A stretch of 64,000 bases of DNA from Lampris incognitus (lineage: Eukaryota > Chordata > Actinopteri > Lampriformes > Lampridae): positions 53,714,979 to 53,778,978 of the forward strand of contig NC_079217.1 in the NCBI RefSeq assembly GCF_029633865.1, written 5' to 3'. The notes under the pieces are model-generated. The model did not search any database. It was not told the origin of the DNA and was given only the letters and a program-made list of their open reading frames with translations. A program made the translations under genes and the position numbers. The stretch's first letter is position 1. Each line of letters opens with the position of its first letter. Below, in pieces: positions 30,950-43,532 of the stretch.

Positions 30950-33900
30950 GATTTTAAAGTGGTTGTGTATGTATTCCATGTATTACGTTGGGCAATTTGC
31001 CATGCGTGCGTGTGTGTTTGGGTTCAAAGCAGCATTGCTAAGCACAGGCATCCCCGCCATCTGGGCTCGCCGTGGCGGCTGTATCTCTGCCCTAGATAAA
31101 GTGAGCCTGTGACCTGATTCGTATCGGCCACCCGATAGTGTCACCCATCGCAGAGCTGTGCATTGGCGGTGGAGTGGGAGTCGAGGAGGAGGAGGATGGC
31201 GCTGTGACCCCCAACGTTGTCTAAATCACTGGAAATCAGTGATGGCTCGAGTTCGCCTCAGGTGAAGTTAAAGCTGTACACTACATAATTAGTTATAGCA
31301 GTCTTTGTGCAGATCCAACTACCTTACCCTTTCCAGTATTAGCCATGGCACTGGTTAATAGTTATTGGCTATGTGAAGGGTCAACACTCAAGAGATGGAG
31401 TTGGGGGGGGGGGGGTCAGAGATTTGTGTGACTTGAAAGATGATCCTTCAGTCCACACAACAGTGCTTACACAAACAGACACAGCCAGTGGGGCGTCTTG
31501 GTGGCGAGTTGAGGTGAACACTGTGTTGCAAATTTTAAATCAGACTTTTAAAGAAAGTCCCCCCCCTCCTCTTCAATTCTGCCATCTCTTTCCAAACCTC
31601 ACAATCTGATAAAGCGTGCATGCCTTAAAGGTGATCTATAAAGGGCAGAATTAGTGGGTAAGCAGCAGGGTTTTTGTCCACAGTTTTGACACAGGCTTGC
31701 CAAAGTTTCCCTCCTCTCACATCTCCACCACAGTCCATGCATTGCATTCTGTGGGCTGACTTTTGAAACTGCCCGCTCCGCAATACACTAATAAAAATAA
31801 GACGCGTCGGACCAAAACAACAAAATAAGGAGGGCAGTCACAACAACACCGAGGAGACTAAAGCCAGGCAACAAGGCACCAGTATGATGAGAGTGGGGTA
31901 TCTGATAACAGCCACTACCCCCATCGCATCATCGCACGCATCCGATATGAGGGGGGGGGGTGAGGGAGGTGCGTCAGTTTTTTTATTTCTCCAGTGATGT
32001 CATTTTGCTCTAATGCTGTGGGCCCTGATCAAACAGTGAACGAGGAGCACACTCAAGTACATGAAGTGCCTAAATGTTGTCAGCGGGCCTTTTTATGCTG
32101 TGTAGTGACACGTAGACCCTACTGACACAAGGACAGAGGGAGCTTCACTCCATCTCCCCCATTCCCCCCGCTTCTCTCTGTCCTTCCTGCTCTGTCTCAG
32201 CCTTCTCTCTCACCCACACATTCCCCCCCCCCCCATCTCCCTCTTTTTCATCCTCTTCCTTTATCTCTCACTTTCTCTCGATCCCTCCATCCTCGCTGTC
32301 TCTCTCCTGCCAACCGGAGCAGAACCAGCAGCATCACTAAGTTACATAACAAAGGCTGCTGTTAGGATACAAGGACCCTTTGGCTGGTGAGTGCTGTGGC
32401 ACAGTGCATTTCAAGAATGCACGCAGGATGGACTGCAATTGACCGCTCGGCAAACCTCCAACAACCTGCAAGGCAGACAGATGGACAGACAAGACAGTAT
32501 ACCAGCAGGCTTACAGACAAACCTATACACAAGATAATAATGACTAAAACACGAGCTTGCTATGAAGACGCCCCTTTCACAGGCCTCAGACAACCTCATG
32601 GATAGATGGAGTGGGGGAGAGAGAAAGAGAGAAAGAGACAGACAGCCAGAAAGAAAATTATGTTTGAGAGACAGCTGTCAGTTATTAGTTCAGACAGATG
32701 TGGGACCTAACATCATGTGTGAACATCTGTGTACGGCTATGTGTCTGTGAGATCAGATTTTGTGGCCTTCTGATCAGTTGTTTGATTTCTGATCCTCTGT
32801 CAAAGAGCTTGTTATTGCAAAGCAGCCTAGGTTGCCTCCTAACGTCAGTATTTTACAGTGCATCAGCATGTTCTCCAAAACAATGTTGCCTTGTTGGGAA
32901 CTGTTTTAGAGCGTGCCCTCTCACAAAGAGCGAATTTTCTTGTTTCTGGAAAGTAATGGAAACTTGCTATGAAAAGAGGTGTCACATTTCAGAGCGGAGT
33001 AAGTGCATTACATAGTACTGATTTACTGACTCTGGCACGGTGTGTGTTTTGGCCTATACCCGTGTGCTGTTAAACGCTTGATAGCTTGTGAAGTATTTAT
33101 GACATGGATCTAATTTATGTGATGGGTTTTTGTTCCTTAGGCTTTCTGATACAGATTTCCTTTCAGCGCTGATGGCAGGGTTGTTAATGCGGGACTGTGA
33201 CTTTGTGGACTTGAATATCACAAGTAGCATGCAGATCAATACAGAAACAGAGCTGCAGAAGGACTCGGTGTAACCCATGGGAAGGCCGATAAAATGTCAG
33301 ACTGAAGAGATTCATCCACTTGGCATTTTCATACAGTGGAGGTGTATTTCTTGCAGTAGATCAACAGGGTGAAAGTTACCGTAATAAGATCCCAAATTGC
33401 AGAGTGCTTTCTCTTTTCTTTCAGTTCCACATTTCATATTTTTGTCTCGTCTTGTTTTGGCTTTAATGCTCCAGGAAACCGAGGCAGGCTGGGGGTGGCA
33501 TCCAGGTTAGGTGGGGTAGGGTTACTCGGATGCGCCTATTCATTTTTTCTTTATTCATTTTTTTTTCTTTTTGCATACCGTTAATGGAAAAACCCCAATC
33601 TGGGAAAAGTGCCTGGAATGGCAGCTTCAGTGTATGATTAGTCTAGAAAATCATGGCATGTTCATTTACCGCAAGATAATGTCAGTGGGCTCACTTAGTG
33701 GTGGTGCCTATGGCTGCATAGACTCGTGGAATGTAGGTGGATTGGATTGTATGCAAGTCTCTTCCTTATCTTCCATGTTTTGTCCCAAAAAGACCATGTG
33801 GGGGGGGAAAAAATCTGTTTTGAGCTCAGCATTTGAGAAGTGTGTGTGTGTGGATCCATACTGACGGTTGTGCTGCTGAGTGTGTCTCCATGGCCCAATC

Positions 33901-35092
33901 CCACGCTACTGGCACCGAGTCAGAGGAGAGAAAACAAGGGCACATCTCATTGCCTTATTTATATCCCGTAGGCCCTTCCCATCAGCACCAGAGCCTTTAT
34001 CAGCCTAGTGTCTGACACTCAAATCAGAACGTGTTGCAGCGCATTAAAGGTAGCCTTGTTTGTCCCCAGGTCCTCCAGTAGTCTATTAGGTAGCTTTCCA
34101 GACGGTGCGGTGGCGATGAACAGGGAAGACAGGAGACCAAAATGGAAACGGCCTATTCAGAACTCTATTAAACAGTGGACATTAACAACAAAAACCAAAA
34201 CAGCAACACCAAGATGTTTTCAGAAGAGCGCATTTAATGTTTTATTTTGCCAACATGTAATAATTTTCACCATACTTTTCGTCATCGGTTTATTATTTAA
34301 AATATAAATGTTGGCTGAAACGGTAGGTAGTTGACTACTGATATAGTAGGCATTTCAGGTTGGACGTGCTTGTATTTAGGTGATGCCCCTATGCATCCGT
34401 CTCCAAAGTGCCACTGCGGACGTCCCTGTGGTGAATAAAGTAGCTTTACTCTGAATATCATACGACGTCGCCGTCTCCCAGTTGAATGCATTTATTAAGT
34501 ACCGAAACCAAATTATGGAAATCACCCGCTGGGTTTCCATAATTCCGATGATAATGTTTCAAAGGGTCCAACTTGACTTCGAAGAGGAGAGCATTAGCCA
34601 CAACTATTTTAACTCCCCCATATAAAGTAAGTCAAAACATACTTACACCCTTCTGGCTGCAAGCCCTCGGGAGCGTTTCCCAGGCCGGCGTACTAATCTA
34701 CTCCGTCACTGGTGCACCACAGCACAAGTTTTTTAAGATCTTGGATATCATGCGCCAAGTATAGCAAGATCTTTGCAGTTGCGCTTGGCTAAGCAGATTA
34801 TCTCAGCAACCCCATAGACTTAAACACAGAATGTGGCCCTGCCTACGGGTGCTGAAAGGCCCACTTCCAATCTGGGCTAGCGTAAATACATATCTCACAG
34901 ACTAGAGTTTAGAAATGCATCTCACCCGTCAGATCGGCTGGGTGGTGCCCACATTTATTTTTTGCCCTGCTTTTGTCTCAGCGTGGCTCGACACACAACC
35001 TCATTAGCTTTACCGTGGTTTTCGACCATGCGGAATCCAGTCTGCTGCCATACGAGTGAAATCTAACAATAACGTTTTTACATCGGGTGTGG
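30462..35092 (+). other. Intronic region (probable YPEL2 intron 1), no gene seen
   Basis: It contains short CA/TA (30659-30685) and CT/TA (30912-30949) repeats and polypyrimidine-rich stretches near 32150-32300. No conserved frame or named repeat was recognised. An unannotated non-coding exon cannot be excluded. Confidence 0.5.
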
Positions 35093-35860
35093 GAAGATGG
35101 CGGCGCAGACTCGCATTTGCGGCGGCCTCACCCAGTGCCAATTATGCAGTGTCTTTGTCTACGTCTAAATTTTTTGTCATCGTGTGAAGTTTTTATTTTG
35201 ATCGTCGATTTCGTTCGGATGGGAGCTAGCACTGGATCGGCTGAGAGCCGGTCTGCTGCGGGGCAGGCTAAGGTACCTGCTAGCCCACGGCCCTGCCTGA
35301 AAGGAAACACCCAGGCGGTCTGGCGGCGGCCTCGCCTAGCAGCGATTTGTGCAGTGTTTTTGTCTGCGTGTGGAGTGCGGGGGGGGGTGTCGAGGGTGTC
35401 TGGCTAGAGAGCTGGCGTTGGATCGGCTGGGGGAGCCTGGTCTGCTTACCGATAGGCCCGGGGACCACAGCGCTGCCTGGAGCTGCACCTGAGGGGGAAA
35501 TGCCGAGGGGGGTCTGACGGGACGCGGAGGCGGGGCAGGCTAGGCTAACTGCTAGCCCATGCACACCGGCAGTCCCGACAGTCATCCTGGCTGGCGTTTG
35601 TTCCTCCTGGGCAGTGGAGTTTTTGGATTGTGTTGCACTGGGTGGACTGTGTTGTCGGCTATTTTTTTTGTTGCTTTGTTCTCTCTATTTTTGTATGTTT
35701 TTGGTGATGTTGTTTTTGGACGTTTGTGGATATGTGTTTTTGTGTTGCACTGCTGGCTGGGGGTTAACGGAATTTCGTTTCTTTTGTGTATGTAGCACAC
35801 AATAGGAAATGACAGATAAATTGTTCCCGATTCCTGTTCCTGATTAACGATGAATAATAT
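35093..35860 (+). mobile_element. Internally deleted non-LTR element (5' UTR joined to 3' UTR)
   Basis: It starts GGGAAGATGGCGGCGCAGAC, typical of LINE 5' UTRs with a YY1 site. It contains a repeated module: GGGGCAGGCTAAG..CTGCTAGCCCA near 35260 and GGGGCAGGCTAGG..CTGCTAGCCCA near 35533. It then passes straight into the 3' UTR seen at 23400-23590. The tail has repeated ATTCCTG-type units. No coding region lies between. Confidence 0.65.
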
Positions 35861-36587
35861 GAAAGTAGTCTCCACTGAGGCTGAGACCCAGACTTATTGA
35901 TAGTTCATGACCTCGTCATATGTTGACCCAGCAGCCATCGGATTGTGACACACTTGTCATTTCAACCTAGGGGCTGAACAAAATCGCTATCAGGCGCCAT
36001 TTAGGCAAAGCTATGCACTAGGACTGACGAGTATATAGTTTCAGAATCGACATCGCAATATACACATGTGCAGTAGTCACACTGCAAAGGAGGCCAGTGC
36101 GAGGCAAATTTGGCCCATCAGTCATGTTAGGGTAAACTCTTATTCCTCGGTAGAAAATGAAATCTGCCCACCTTGCCGGATTTCATTTTGAAGAAAAGTG
36201 AAGACTCCCCAAGAAAACTATAGCACTCCAGACAAATAATATAATTCAGTCTGATTTAATGACTTCTTGAACAACTGCATTATTTTCCCCTCTAAAATCG
36301 CCCTAATCATTGCTAAACAGAAAAATTATTTGCAACCGAGCTTTGAAAGTTAAAACTGCATGTATCAGGGGAAATCATGCAATTCTTTTTTAATTGTTGG
36401 TATTGCAATTACATAGGTCTACTGCAACCCCCCACCCTCAAAAAAAAAACACTGCAGGGTTGAATTTTTTTCAGTATCATTCGTCGTTATTCCTGTCTGA
36501 AAGATAAAGGATTTATATGCCACGGCTGTCTGTAACCACCATCCCCACCTTCATCCTGCTCTTGTATGCTCCTTTTTCTCTCCTCAG

Positions 36588-36819
36588 GTGTGTGCCTCCC
36601 TCCCCACCGCCCACCACGGCCCTCACCTGTGTGTTGCGGTGCTTCCCCTGCGAGCCGACCTGGGCTGGCAGCCCCTTCTTGCACCGCCCGCCTACCCCGC
36701 CCATGGTCAGGATGACACGCTCCAAGACCTTCCAGGCCTACCTGCCCAGCTGTCATCGAACCTACAGCTGCATCCACTGCCGAGCTCACTTGGCCAACCA
36801 TGACGAGCTCATCTCCAAG
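36588..36819 (+). CDS. ypel2: YPEL2 exon with 5' UTR (36588-36702) and first 39 codons
   Basis: A strong pyrimidine-rich acceptor (TTTTTCTCTCCTCAG) ends at 36587, and the ATG is at 36703. It encodes [20 protein letters not shown] and on to [11 protein letters not shown], followed by a GTAACG donor. The frame is open without a stop through the whole 115-nt leader, but the leader contains no in-frame ATG. Confidence 0.93.
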
Positions 36820-39800
36820 GTAACGGACCACTTGTCAGTGGTAGCGGTACCTGGCTCCAGCGACTGACTCATTTGATGGGCAGCGGTTGCCCTGGAAACT
36901 GTCGGAACAAAATGTACATGTAGGACGGCTGACAGTCACACTGACACTGGAAGAGATGCAGACAGATGTAGTTTGACATCGAGTCGAACCACACTGAGGG
37001 GTTTTTTTAGATTGCTTGTGTTGTTTGAAGTTACGTGTGTTGAAAGTCATGGTCTCAATCTACTTGTAAAGTGTCAACGGCTAAATTAAGGAGGTTTTGT
37101 TAAAGTTCATCAGAGACAGAAGGAAAAACATTCGAAAAAGGATGGAGAGTTGTAGACAAAACCTGGAGATTAAGTCTATTACCTGTTGCACGCCTCACTA
37201 TTGTTTCTGGTTTGGATAGTATAAATCGGTTAGTGAACTGGATTGTGAATCTGTCACTTTTTCCATGTGTAAGTACGCAAACTGCTCTGCTGAACTCAAA
37301 GCCAATCGGCCAGTCAAAATTATTTTCAGTAGACACGGCATCTATCTGAAATTCCCATTCGATGCGTGTTTTTAATTGAAATGTAGTGTGTGGGTGTCCA
37401 GGTGGTGTGGCGGTCTATTCCATTGCCTACCAACATGGGGATTGCCGGTTCGAATCTCTGTTACCTCCGGCTTGGTCAGGCATCCCTACACACACAATTG
37501 GCCGTGTCTGCAGATGGGAAGCCAGATGTGAGTATGTGTCCTAGTCGCTGCACTAGCGCCTCCTCTGGTCGGTCGGGGTGCCTGTTTGGGGGGGGGGGAC
37601 TGGGGGGAATAGCGTGATCCTCCCACACGCTAAGTCCCCCTGGTGAAACTCCTCACTGTCAGGTGAAAAGAAGCGGCTGGCAACTCCACGTGTATCGGAG
37701 GAGGCATGTGGTAGTCTGCAGCCCTCCCCGGATCGGCAGAGGAGCGACTGGGACGGCTCGGAAGAGTGGAGTAATTGGCCAAGTACAATTGGGGAAAAAA
37801 GGGGGGGGAATCCAAAAAAAGAAAAAGAAATGTTGTGTATGTGTCTCCTATTCAAATACGGAGGTGACAACGTATGAGTAGTCGAAGCTGGGTGACAAAA
37901 AAGCTTGCATTACAATTGATAAAGCCACTCAGGCATCACTTTGCACGCTGCTCAACAATTAAGTTATACCCGGTGGACAGACAAGCAGTGATGTAAAATT
38001 ATCGTTAGCAGGGTTTATTTGTTGCATCTCAGTTATTGAAATGAAACCCTGTTATGACCTCTCAAATTAGCTTGTGGTTGTTTTTTTTAAGGAAAAGTAA
38101 ATATTGTTGTTGGAGCCATTACTGGTACATAGTCACTTATGACAATATTGCTGAATATGGAGCTGCCAGGAAGAGGAGATGATGAAGGCCAAAGAGGAGG
38201 TTTATGGATGTGGTGAGGGAGGACATGCAGGTGGCTGGTGTGACAGAGGAAGATGCAGAGGACAGGAAAATATGGAAACGGTTGATCCGCTGTGGCGACC
38301 CCTAACGGGAGCAGCCGAAAGTAGTAGTAGTAGTCACTTATGACAATATACTGATTCTGTTGTTCTCAGTTCTGATTGCCATGACCACTACTTAACCTTA
38401 ACATGTTTTCCATCTCTGTCTGTCTCTCTCTTACTCACTCTCTCGTTCTCTTGTTCTCTCCAGTCGTTCCAGGGCAGCCAAGGCAGAGCTTACCTGTTTA
38501 ACTCAGTGTGAGTATCCATGTGGAAAGCCAAATCTCCATGGCTACGTTTTCACAAATCTGCATGCAACTGTTTTTCAACCAAACTTAAGCATATTTTGGG
38601 ACCGAATTAGGACGTTACAGAGTGATCTCCATTAGGCTGTGGAGAGATGAGTCATTTGCTCTACTTAGATGTCTAAAAGTAGGTGTTAAAAAATGCAAAT
38701 TGTTGTCCATGCGATGGTGGTGTTGGTTTCTAAAGCCCCTGTGAGGACAACAGTCAAAGTGTGCCCTGGAGCGCCATCATTATCTGGGGAATTGACTGTG
38801 AAAATGAGGCTGTTGGAATCTGGGCTTTATGGCCTGGTGCCCTGGGTTGGTTTATCTGTATGTGTTGTGCCAGTGGGCGTGAGGCAGTGACTCATTTGAA
38901 AGAGGCCATCGATGCGACTGAACAAGTTATGCCAAGCCTCTTTCACACAATTTTTAACCTTTCCTTATACCTCTTTGTGCATTTCTCTCCCCGTCTGCCC
39001 TTCTCTGCCTCTCTCTCACCCTTTCCTTTGTATTCTGTCTCTTTTCGATCACTCTGCCTTTCCTCTCACACACTGATTTTTCTCTCTCAGGGTAAACGTC
39101 GGGTGTGGCCCTGCAGAGGAGAGGGTTCTGCTCACAGGCCTGCATGCTGTGGCAGATATCTACTGTGAGAACTGCAAGACTACCCTCGGCTGGAAATACG
39201 TAAGTATAATCGGCTGAGTCAGAAGCACTAGACGGATGCACTCTCAGCAGAGGAGCCGTGTCCATCTTTAGTGAGGGATAGGGCTGTGTAGGTTGCTATT
39301 TTAGTGCACCCTAAATTTATTGTGACCCTGATTCTATTTTGACCCTACTGTCTGATCTAAATGCAAACGTAAGGGGCTTGAGTCAGTTGGCAGAGAAACG
39401 TCTAAAAATGGACTCGGACAGGACGGGAAAGTCTGCTAATTACTGTCTGACCTTGCACTTATTATACTTTTACAGATTTACATAAAATTAGAAAGATTAT
39501 TTTAATTTCCAGTGCAACTCTAGCCAAAAGTTTTATCGAGGGAGATCAGCGATATCCACTAAAATATAAACTGTACAGTTTCATAACAACTAATTTCATC
39601 GATTTTCATAACAACCGACTTAACCCAAAAGTAAAGCCGCAGCTGCTTGCCACCATAAGGTCAGTGGTCTAGGATTTCACCCTGCACGTGCAGTGTGTAC
39701 ACAGTACAGGTGGTATTTTAGGACCCCATGCTGATGTTATCTGAAAAGGGTCCTCACATGCTAGTTGCCCCCAATATTGGCAGTAGTGAGCATGTGCAGC

Positions 39801-39872
39801 TGTCACTACCAGATCCCTATCAGCACAGAAGTTAGAGTATATATACGTGGTGCTCAGCACAAGGTGAGAGGA

Positions 39873-39906
<34 letters not shown>

Positions 39907-40188
39907 TGTAAACATAAACATGCCTTCATACTCATGGGGATGTTTTATTTACTCACTCACTAACGTTCACTTTTATATGTCTAATCTGAAGGTAACTGGC
40001 TTTTTTTACCCTATAACCTTAACCCGGAACTCTGAAAATAGCAGTTTTCCTAATGAGCTCTATCAAACATGCTTCACCAGTCCCTACTTGTGCTGGGGGT
40101 GTCTATTTTTGTAAGGGACATTTGGACCTCACAGGAAAGTTAAAATACGGGTCACACACCTCCACACACATGCACACATGCATGCACG

Positions 40189-40219
<31 letters not shown>

Positions 40220-41320
40220 CGTTAAATTTGTGCCTCGAGTTGAGATTGGTTGCAGTCATTGTGGTTTTCCTGCAGCTGCCAAAGCTGCAGAGAGAAGCTT
40301 GACCTGCTGTGCGCTTCAACACCAAGAAACTTGACAAGCCTCTGCTGGGGCAGCCACAAAAGAAAATAGTCAAAGGTAAAACAAGGTGTCCAAACTTCAC
40401 AGTAAAAAAAAGATGCCAGATGTTCATCTATATTTCGGACATTACCTTCTAACAAAGAACTTAATTCATCACTCATTTAAAATAGCACTTTGCTTTAAAT
40501 ATCCACCAATAGATTCATATCTGGGAGTTGCACAGCAAAACCACAGTCTCCTATTATTGTCCACTCACCAGTGCTGTTATAGCAGTTGGAGGTGGTGTTG
40601 GGGGTGGTGTTGGGGGGGGGGTGCCTTGACCAAGAACACAACTGTAGTTATCGTTACTGACTGACTCGGTGAGCCAGCACCACTAATCAAGAGTGACCAG
40701 CAGTGAGTATACAGTTCAGGATCAGGGTGAGTGCGTCCACCAAAAGAAGAAGAAAAAAAAATCATGGCTCGTAAAGAACCCCATAATTTCAATTTTGGGG
40801 ATCTAATCTGTCTCCTTCTAGTTGCTTTACCCATCGGGCCATTCTTGCTAAGATGAAGGAAGCAGTTCAAGTCAGTTTCAGTGTTGCGGTTCTGCAGAGT
40901 TCATCTGCAACACCCAGTAACTCGGTGACTATTTGTTATATAACTGTGTACAGCCAGTAGCAAAGATGAGATGAAGGATAACATCCCGGCGTTCCCATAC
41001 GATGGTTGATAGGATTGTCTAGGCGCAAAAAAAAAAGGCATGGCTTCTTATTTTGTGTTGTTTGTTTCTATTGTTCTCTTTTCCTGACCCCTCTCTCTTT
41101 TTTCTGTACATCTCTCTGTTGCTCTCTGTCTCACTCCCTTTATGGTCTTTTCGCGTGAGTGAACAAATGTCTTTTTTTTTCTCTCTCTTGTTCTCACCAC
41201 CACCCCTCATCTTCCTTCCACTCCCTCCAGGAGCATGCCTTTGAGAGCAGCCAGAAGTACAAAGAGGGCAAGTTCATCATTGAGCTGGCCCACATGATCA
41301 AGGACAACGGCTGGGACTGA
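36703..41320 (+). CDS. ypel2: Yippee-like protein YPEL2/YPEL1 (four coding exons, 119 aa)
   Basis: Exons 36703-36819, 38464-38507, 39091-39199 and 41231-41320 join to 360 nt, 119 residues plus TGA, the usual YPEL1/2 length. All junctions are GT/AG and codon phases close. The protein starts [20 protein letters not shown] and ends [14 protein letters not shown]. It carries the Yippee zinc-binding pattern C-X2-C-X52-C-X2-C at Cys23, Cys26, Cys79 and Cys82. Family knowledge: small, extremely conserved nuclear and centrosome/spindle-associated proteins of poorly defined biochemical function; YPEL5 is part of a ubiquitin-ligase complex. [12 protein letters not shown] and the final Asp favour YPEL2, whereas KFIIE is as in YPEL1. 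Adjacency to GDPD1 matches human YPEL2. There is one Met at residue 1 and one at residue 4; the first was chosen because it aligns with the family start and has G at +4. Confidence 0.95.
37393..37815 (+). mobile_element. Family A SINE in YPEL2 intron
   Basis: It is nearly full length with the A/G tail. A diverged 14-bp flanking repeat is present (AAATGTAGTGTGTG at 37379-37392; a similar AAATGTTGTGTATG after the tail). Confidence 0.87.
38149..38331 (+). mobile_element. Very short RTE LINE insertion with 18-bp duplication
   Basis: Only the last 170 bp of the RTE family seen at 5818-7992 is present, ending GGAGCAGCCGAAAG plus (TAG)n. An exact 18-bp target duplication AGTCACTTATGACAATAT lies at 38131-38148 and 38332-38349. 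It lies in the YPEL2 intron. Confidence 0.96.
38464..38507 (+). CDS. ypel2: YPEL2 coding exon 2 (44 nt)
   Basis: The exon lies between a TCTCCAG acceptor and a GTGAGT donor and encodes [14 protein letters not shown]. The final GT completes a Val codon with the first base of the next exon. Confidence 0.95.
39091..39199 (+). CDS. ypel2: YPEL2 coding exon 3 (109 nt)
   Basis: The acceptor is TCTCTCTCAG and the donor GTAAGT. It encodes [20 protein letters not shown] and then the second zinc pair in [13 protein letters not shown] (Cys79, Cys82). Confidence 0.95.
39868..40219. repeat. Two CA microsatellites in YPEL2 intron 3
   Basis: CA runs at about 39873-39902 and 40196-40219, the second preceded by a CG/CA-mixed tract. 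Length variation is likely. Confidence 0.9.
41231..41320 (+). CDS. ypel2: YPEL2 terminal coding exon
   Basis: The acceptor is CCCTCCAG. It encodes [29 protein letters not shown], then TGA at 41318-41320. Confidence 0.95.
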   Translation, partial: EHAFESSQKYKEGKFIIELAHMIKDNGWD

Positions 41321-41512
41321 GGGACGAGCAACCCTGACACCTACACAGCAGGGCCGGGTGGCCGGACGGATAGATAGATGAATAAGGGGATGAGGGAGGG
41401 AGGGAGAGAAGGTGAGTTTGTGACTTCGTTGTGGCTGGTTGCACATTAAACTTTGTAACCCCCCCCCCCCAAATATTCTCTCCCACCCTTCCTGATAACA
41501 GCATTCACAAAA

Positions 41513-41551
41513 CACACACACACACACACACACGCACACACACACACACAC
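41513..41551. repeat. CA microsatellite
   Basis: CA tract with one G interruption, in the probable YPEL2 3' UTR. Confidence 0.9.
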
Positions 41552-43120
41552 AAGGCTTCAGACATCCCAGTCTGACAGGTAGCTGTTCAGATCAAACGAG
41601 GTGGACTGGACAGACTTAGACAGGCTTATATAAAACTAGCAGGACTAGGTGACTGCCCAGCAATGGCAGAAGAGAAAAAAAAAAAGAGGCCTGATTTTTC
41701 ACACAAAAAAAAGTTTACCTCAACAGTTCAAATTTAACCCACACCGACGCTAACAAAGGGGCAAACGATGGCTCTGAAAGTGATGGGAGACGACTTCGGC
41801 GTATGAAGTAATTTACCCTTTTCAATCCAATTAAACACGGCTCAGTTGCAGAGGAGTTTTCATGTGGTCGTGAATGGAAATGTTGCCAGAGAGAGGCCAG
41901 TTGGCTGTTTTCAGCAGGGCTCAGGGGCTCTGGTTTTAGAGCTGATGGGAATTCACTCTGTCCCCAGTGTGAACGAGATGACCTAAGATTATTATAACAA
42001 ATCCATCTGATCTGGGCCATGCCAGCCGGGGCTGGTGATGAGGTCTGGGTGCTGGGGCTTGGCACCGAGCCCCCGGGCCACATGGGCGTGAGGGGGGGGG
42101 GCAGTGCCATCTGCCAGGCTGCAGATGACAGAGGGAGGGGTAGCAAGAGGGGAGACTCCTAATCCAGTTGTGCCGTGGTGTTTACGGAGGCATCTGGCAG
42201 GTATCTACCCCGGGTCTTACCCGCGACAGGGCTTAAAGGGCCCGGCCCGGGTAGGATGAGAGTGAAAGGGATACAAACAGCCGTCAGCTTGTCCTCGAAC
42301 CTTGGAGGAATTTGACCTCACAGCTGCAGAGCGGGTCCTTTGGATTTTATTCATCCTTCGACACACTGACTCATGTAACGGGACCTGCTGATCCCCTCTG
42401 TGTACGCATGCGTGTGTGTGCGTGTGTGTGTTTGTCTAGTGCTGGTGACAAGTCTTTGTCATCTACCTTTGTTGGGGATAGAATTACACAACGTAAGCAC
42501 GTCTCAGGTGAATAGCTTTGGCTGGGATTTCCCAAAGGCATTGTAAACACGACGAGCATCCTTCTGCCATTGTAGGTCAATGAACAAGATAATGCTCCGT
42601 AGGCTTACAGAACAGCGTGCAGCCGGCGCTCCAGATTGGCGCAGACAGCTTAGCATCCGCTGTGACAAAGACACCTTGCTTTTTTCAAAGTTAAAATCCC
42701 ATGAATTGATTCGCTCATGGACGATTTTTTCTTTTTTTGACTGAATTCAGCAAAATTCAGTTCAGAAAGAAAAATAGCCGTGCAGAAAGTGCAAGGTGTT
42801 CCTTTGACAGCACTGCTTTGTCAGATGCACACGAGGAAACGAGTAATAGCTATCAGTCTGAGGCTATCTCTCAGTCCGGGATGACTGCTGTGACACTGTC
42901 CTTCTCTAATGCCCCGAGGCGGGCGGCAACATTACCCTGGAGAGATTAATCCCAAGGAATACACTGGGCACATTGCAGCAGTATAAGAAGATTCAGTGTT
43001 TTCACAAAAACTCTGCCACATCCATCGGTTGTTTCTGAATTTCATGTTGATCCTATTTATTCCTGTGTTAGTCTTTCTCCATACTAACACAGTACCACCC
43101 CTTTCCTCAAAATGTTTTCC

Positions 43121-43532
43121 GGGTGGCATGGCGCTCTATTCCATTGCCTACCAATATGGGGATCGCCAGATCGAATCCCCATGTTACCCCCGGCTTGGTC
43201 GGGCATCCCTACAGACACAATCGGCCGTGTCTACGGGTGGGAAGCCGGATGTGGGTATGTGTCCTAGTCGCTGCACTAGCGCCTCCTCTGGTTGGTAGGG
43301 GAGGAACTGGGGGGAATAGCGTGATCCTCCCACATGCTACATCCCCCTGGGGAAACTCCTCACTGTCAGGTGAAAAGAGGTGGCTGGCAACTCCACATGT
43401 ATCGGAGGAGGCATGTGGTAGTCTGCAGCCCTCCCCAGATCGGCAGGTGGAGCAGCGACCGGGACGGCTCAGAAGAGTGGGGGTAATTCGCCAAGTACAA
43501 TTGGGGAGAAAAATCCCCCCCCCCCAAAAAAA
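43121..43532 (+). mobile_element. Family A SINE in probable YPEL2 3' UTR
   Basis: It has the tRNA-like head, full body and a GGGGAGAAAAA tail ending in a C run. Short flanking repeat GTTTTCC at 43114-43120 and 43533-43539. Confidence 0.82.
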
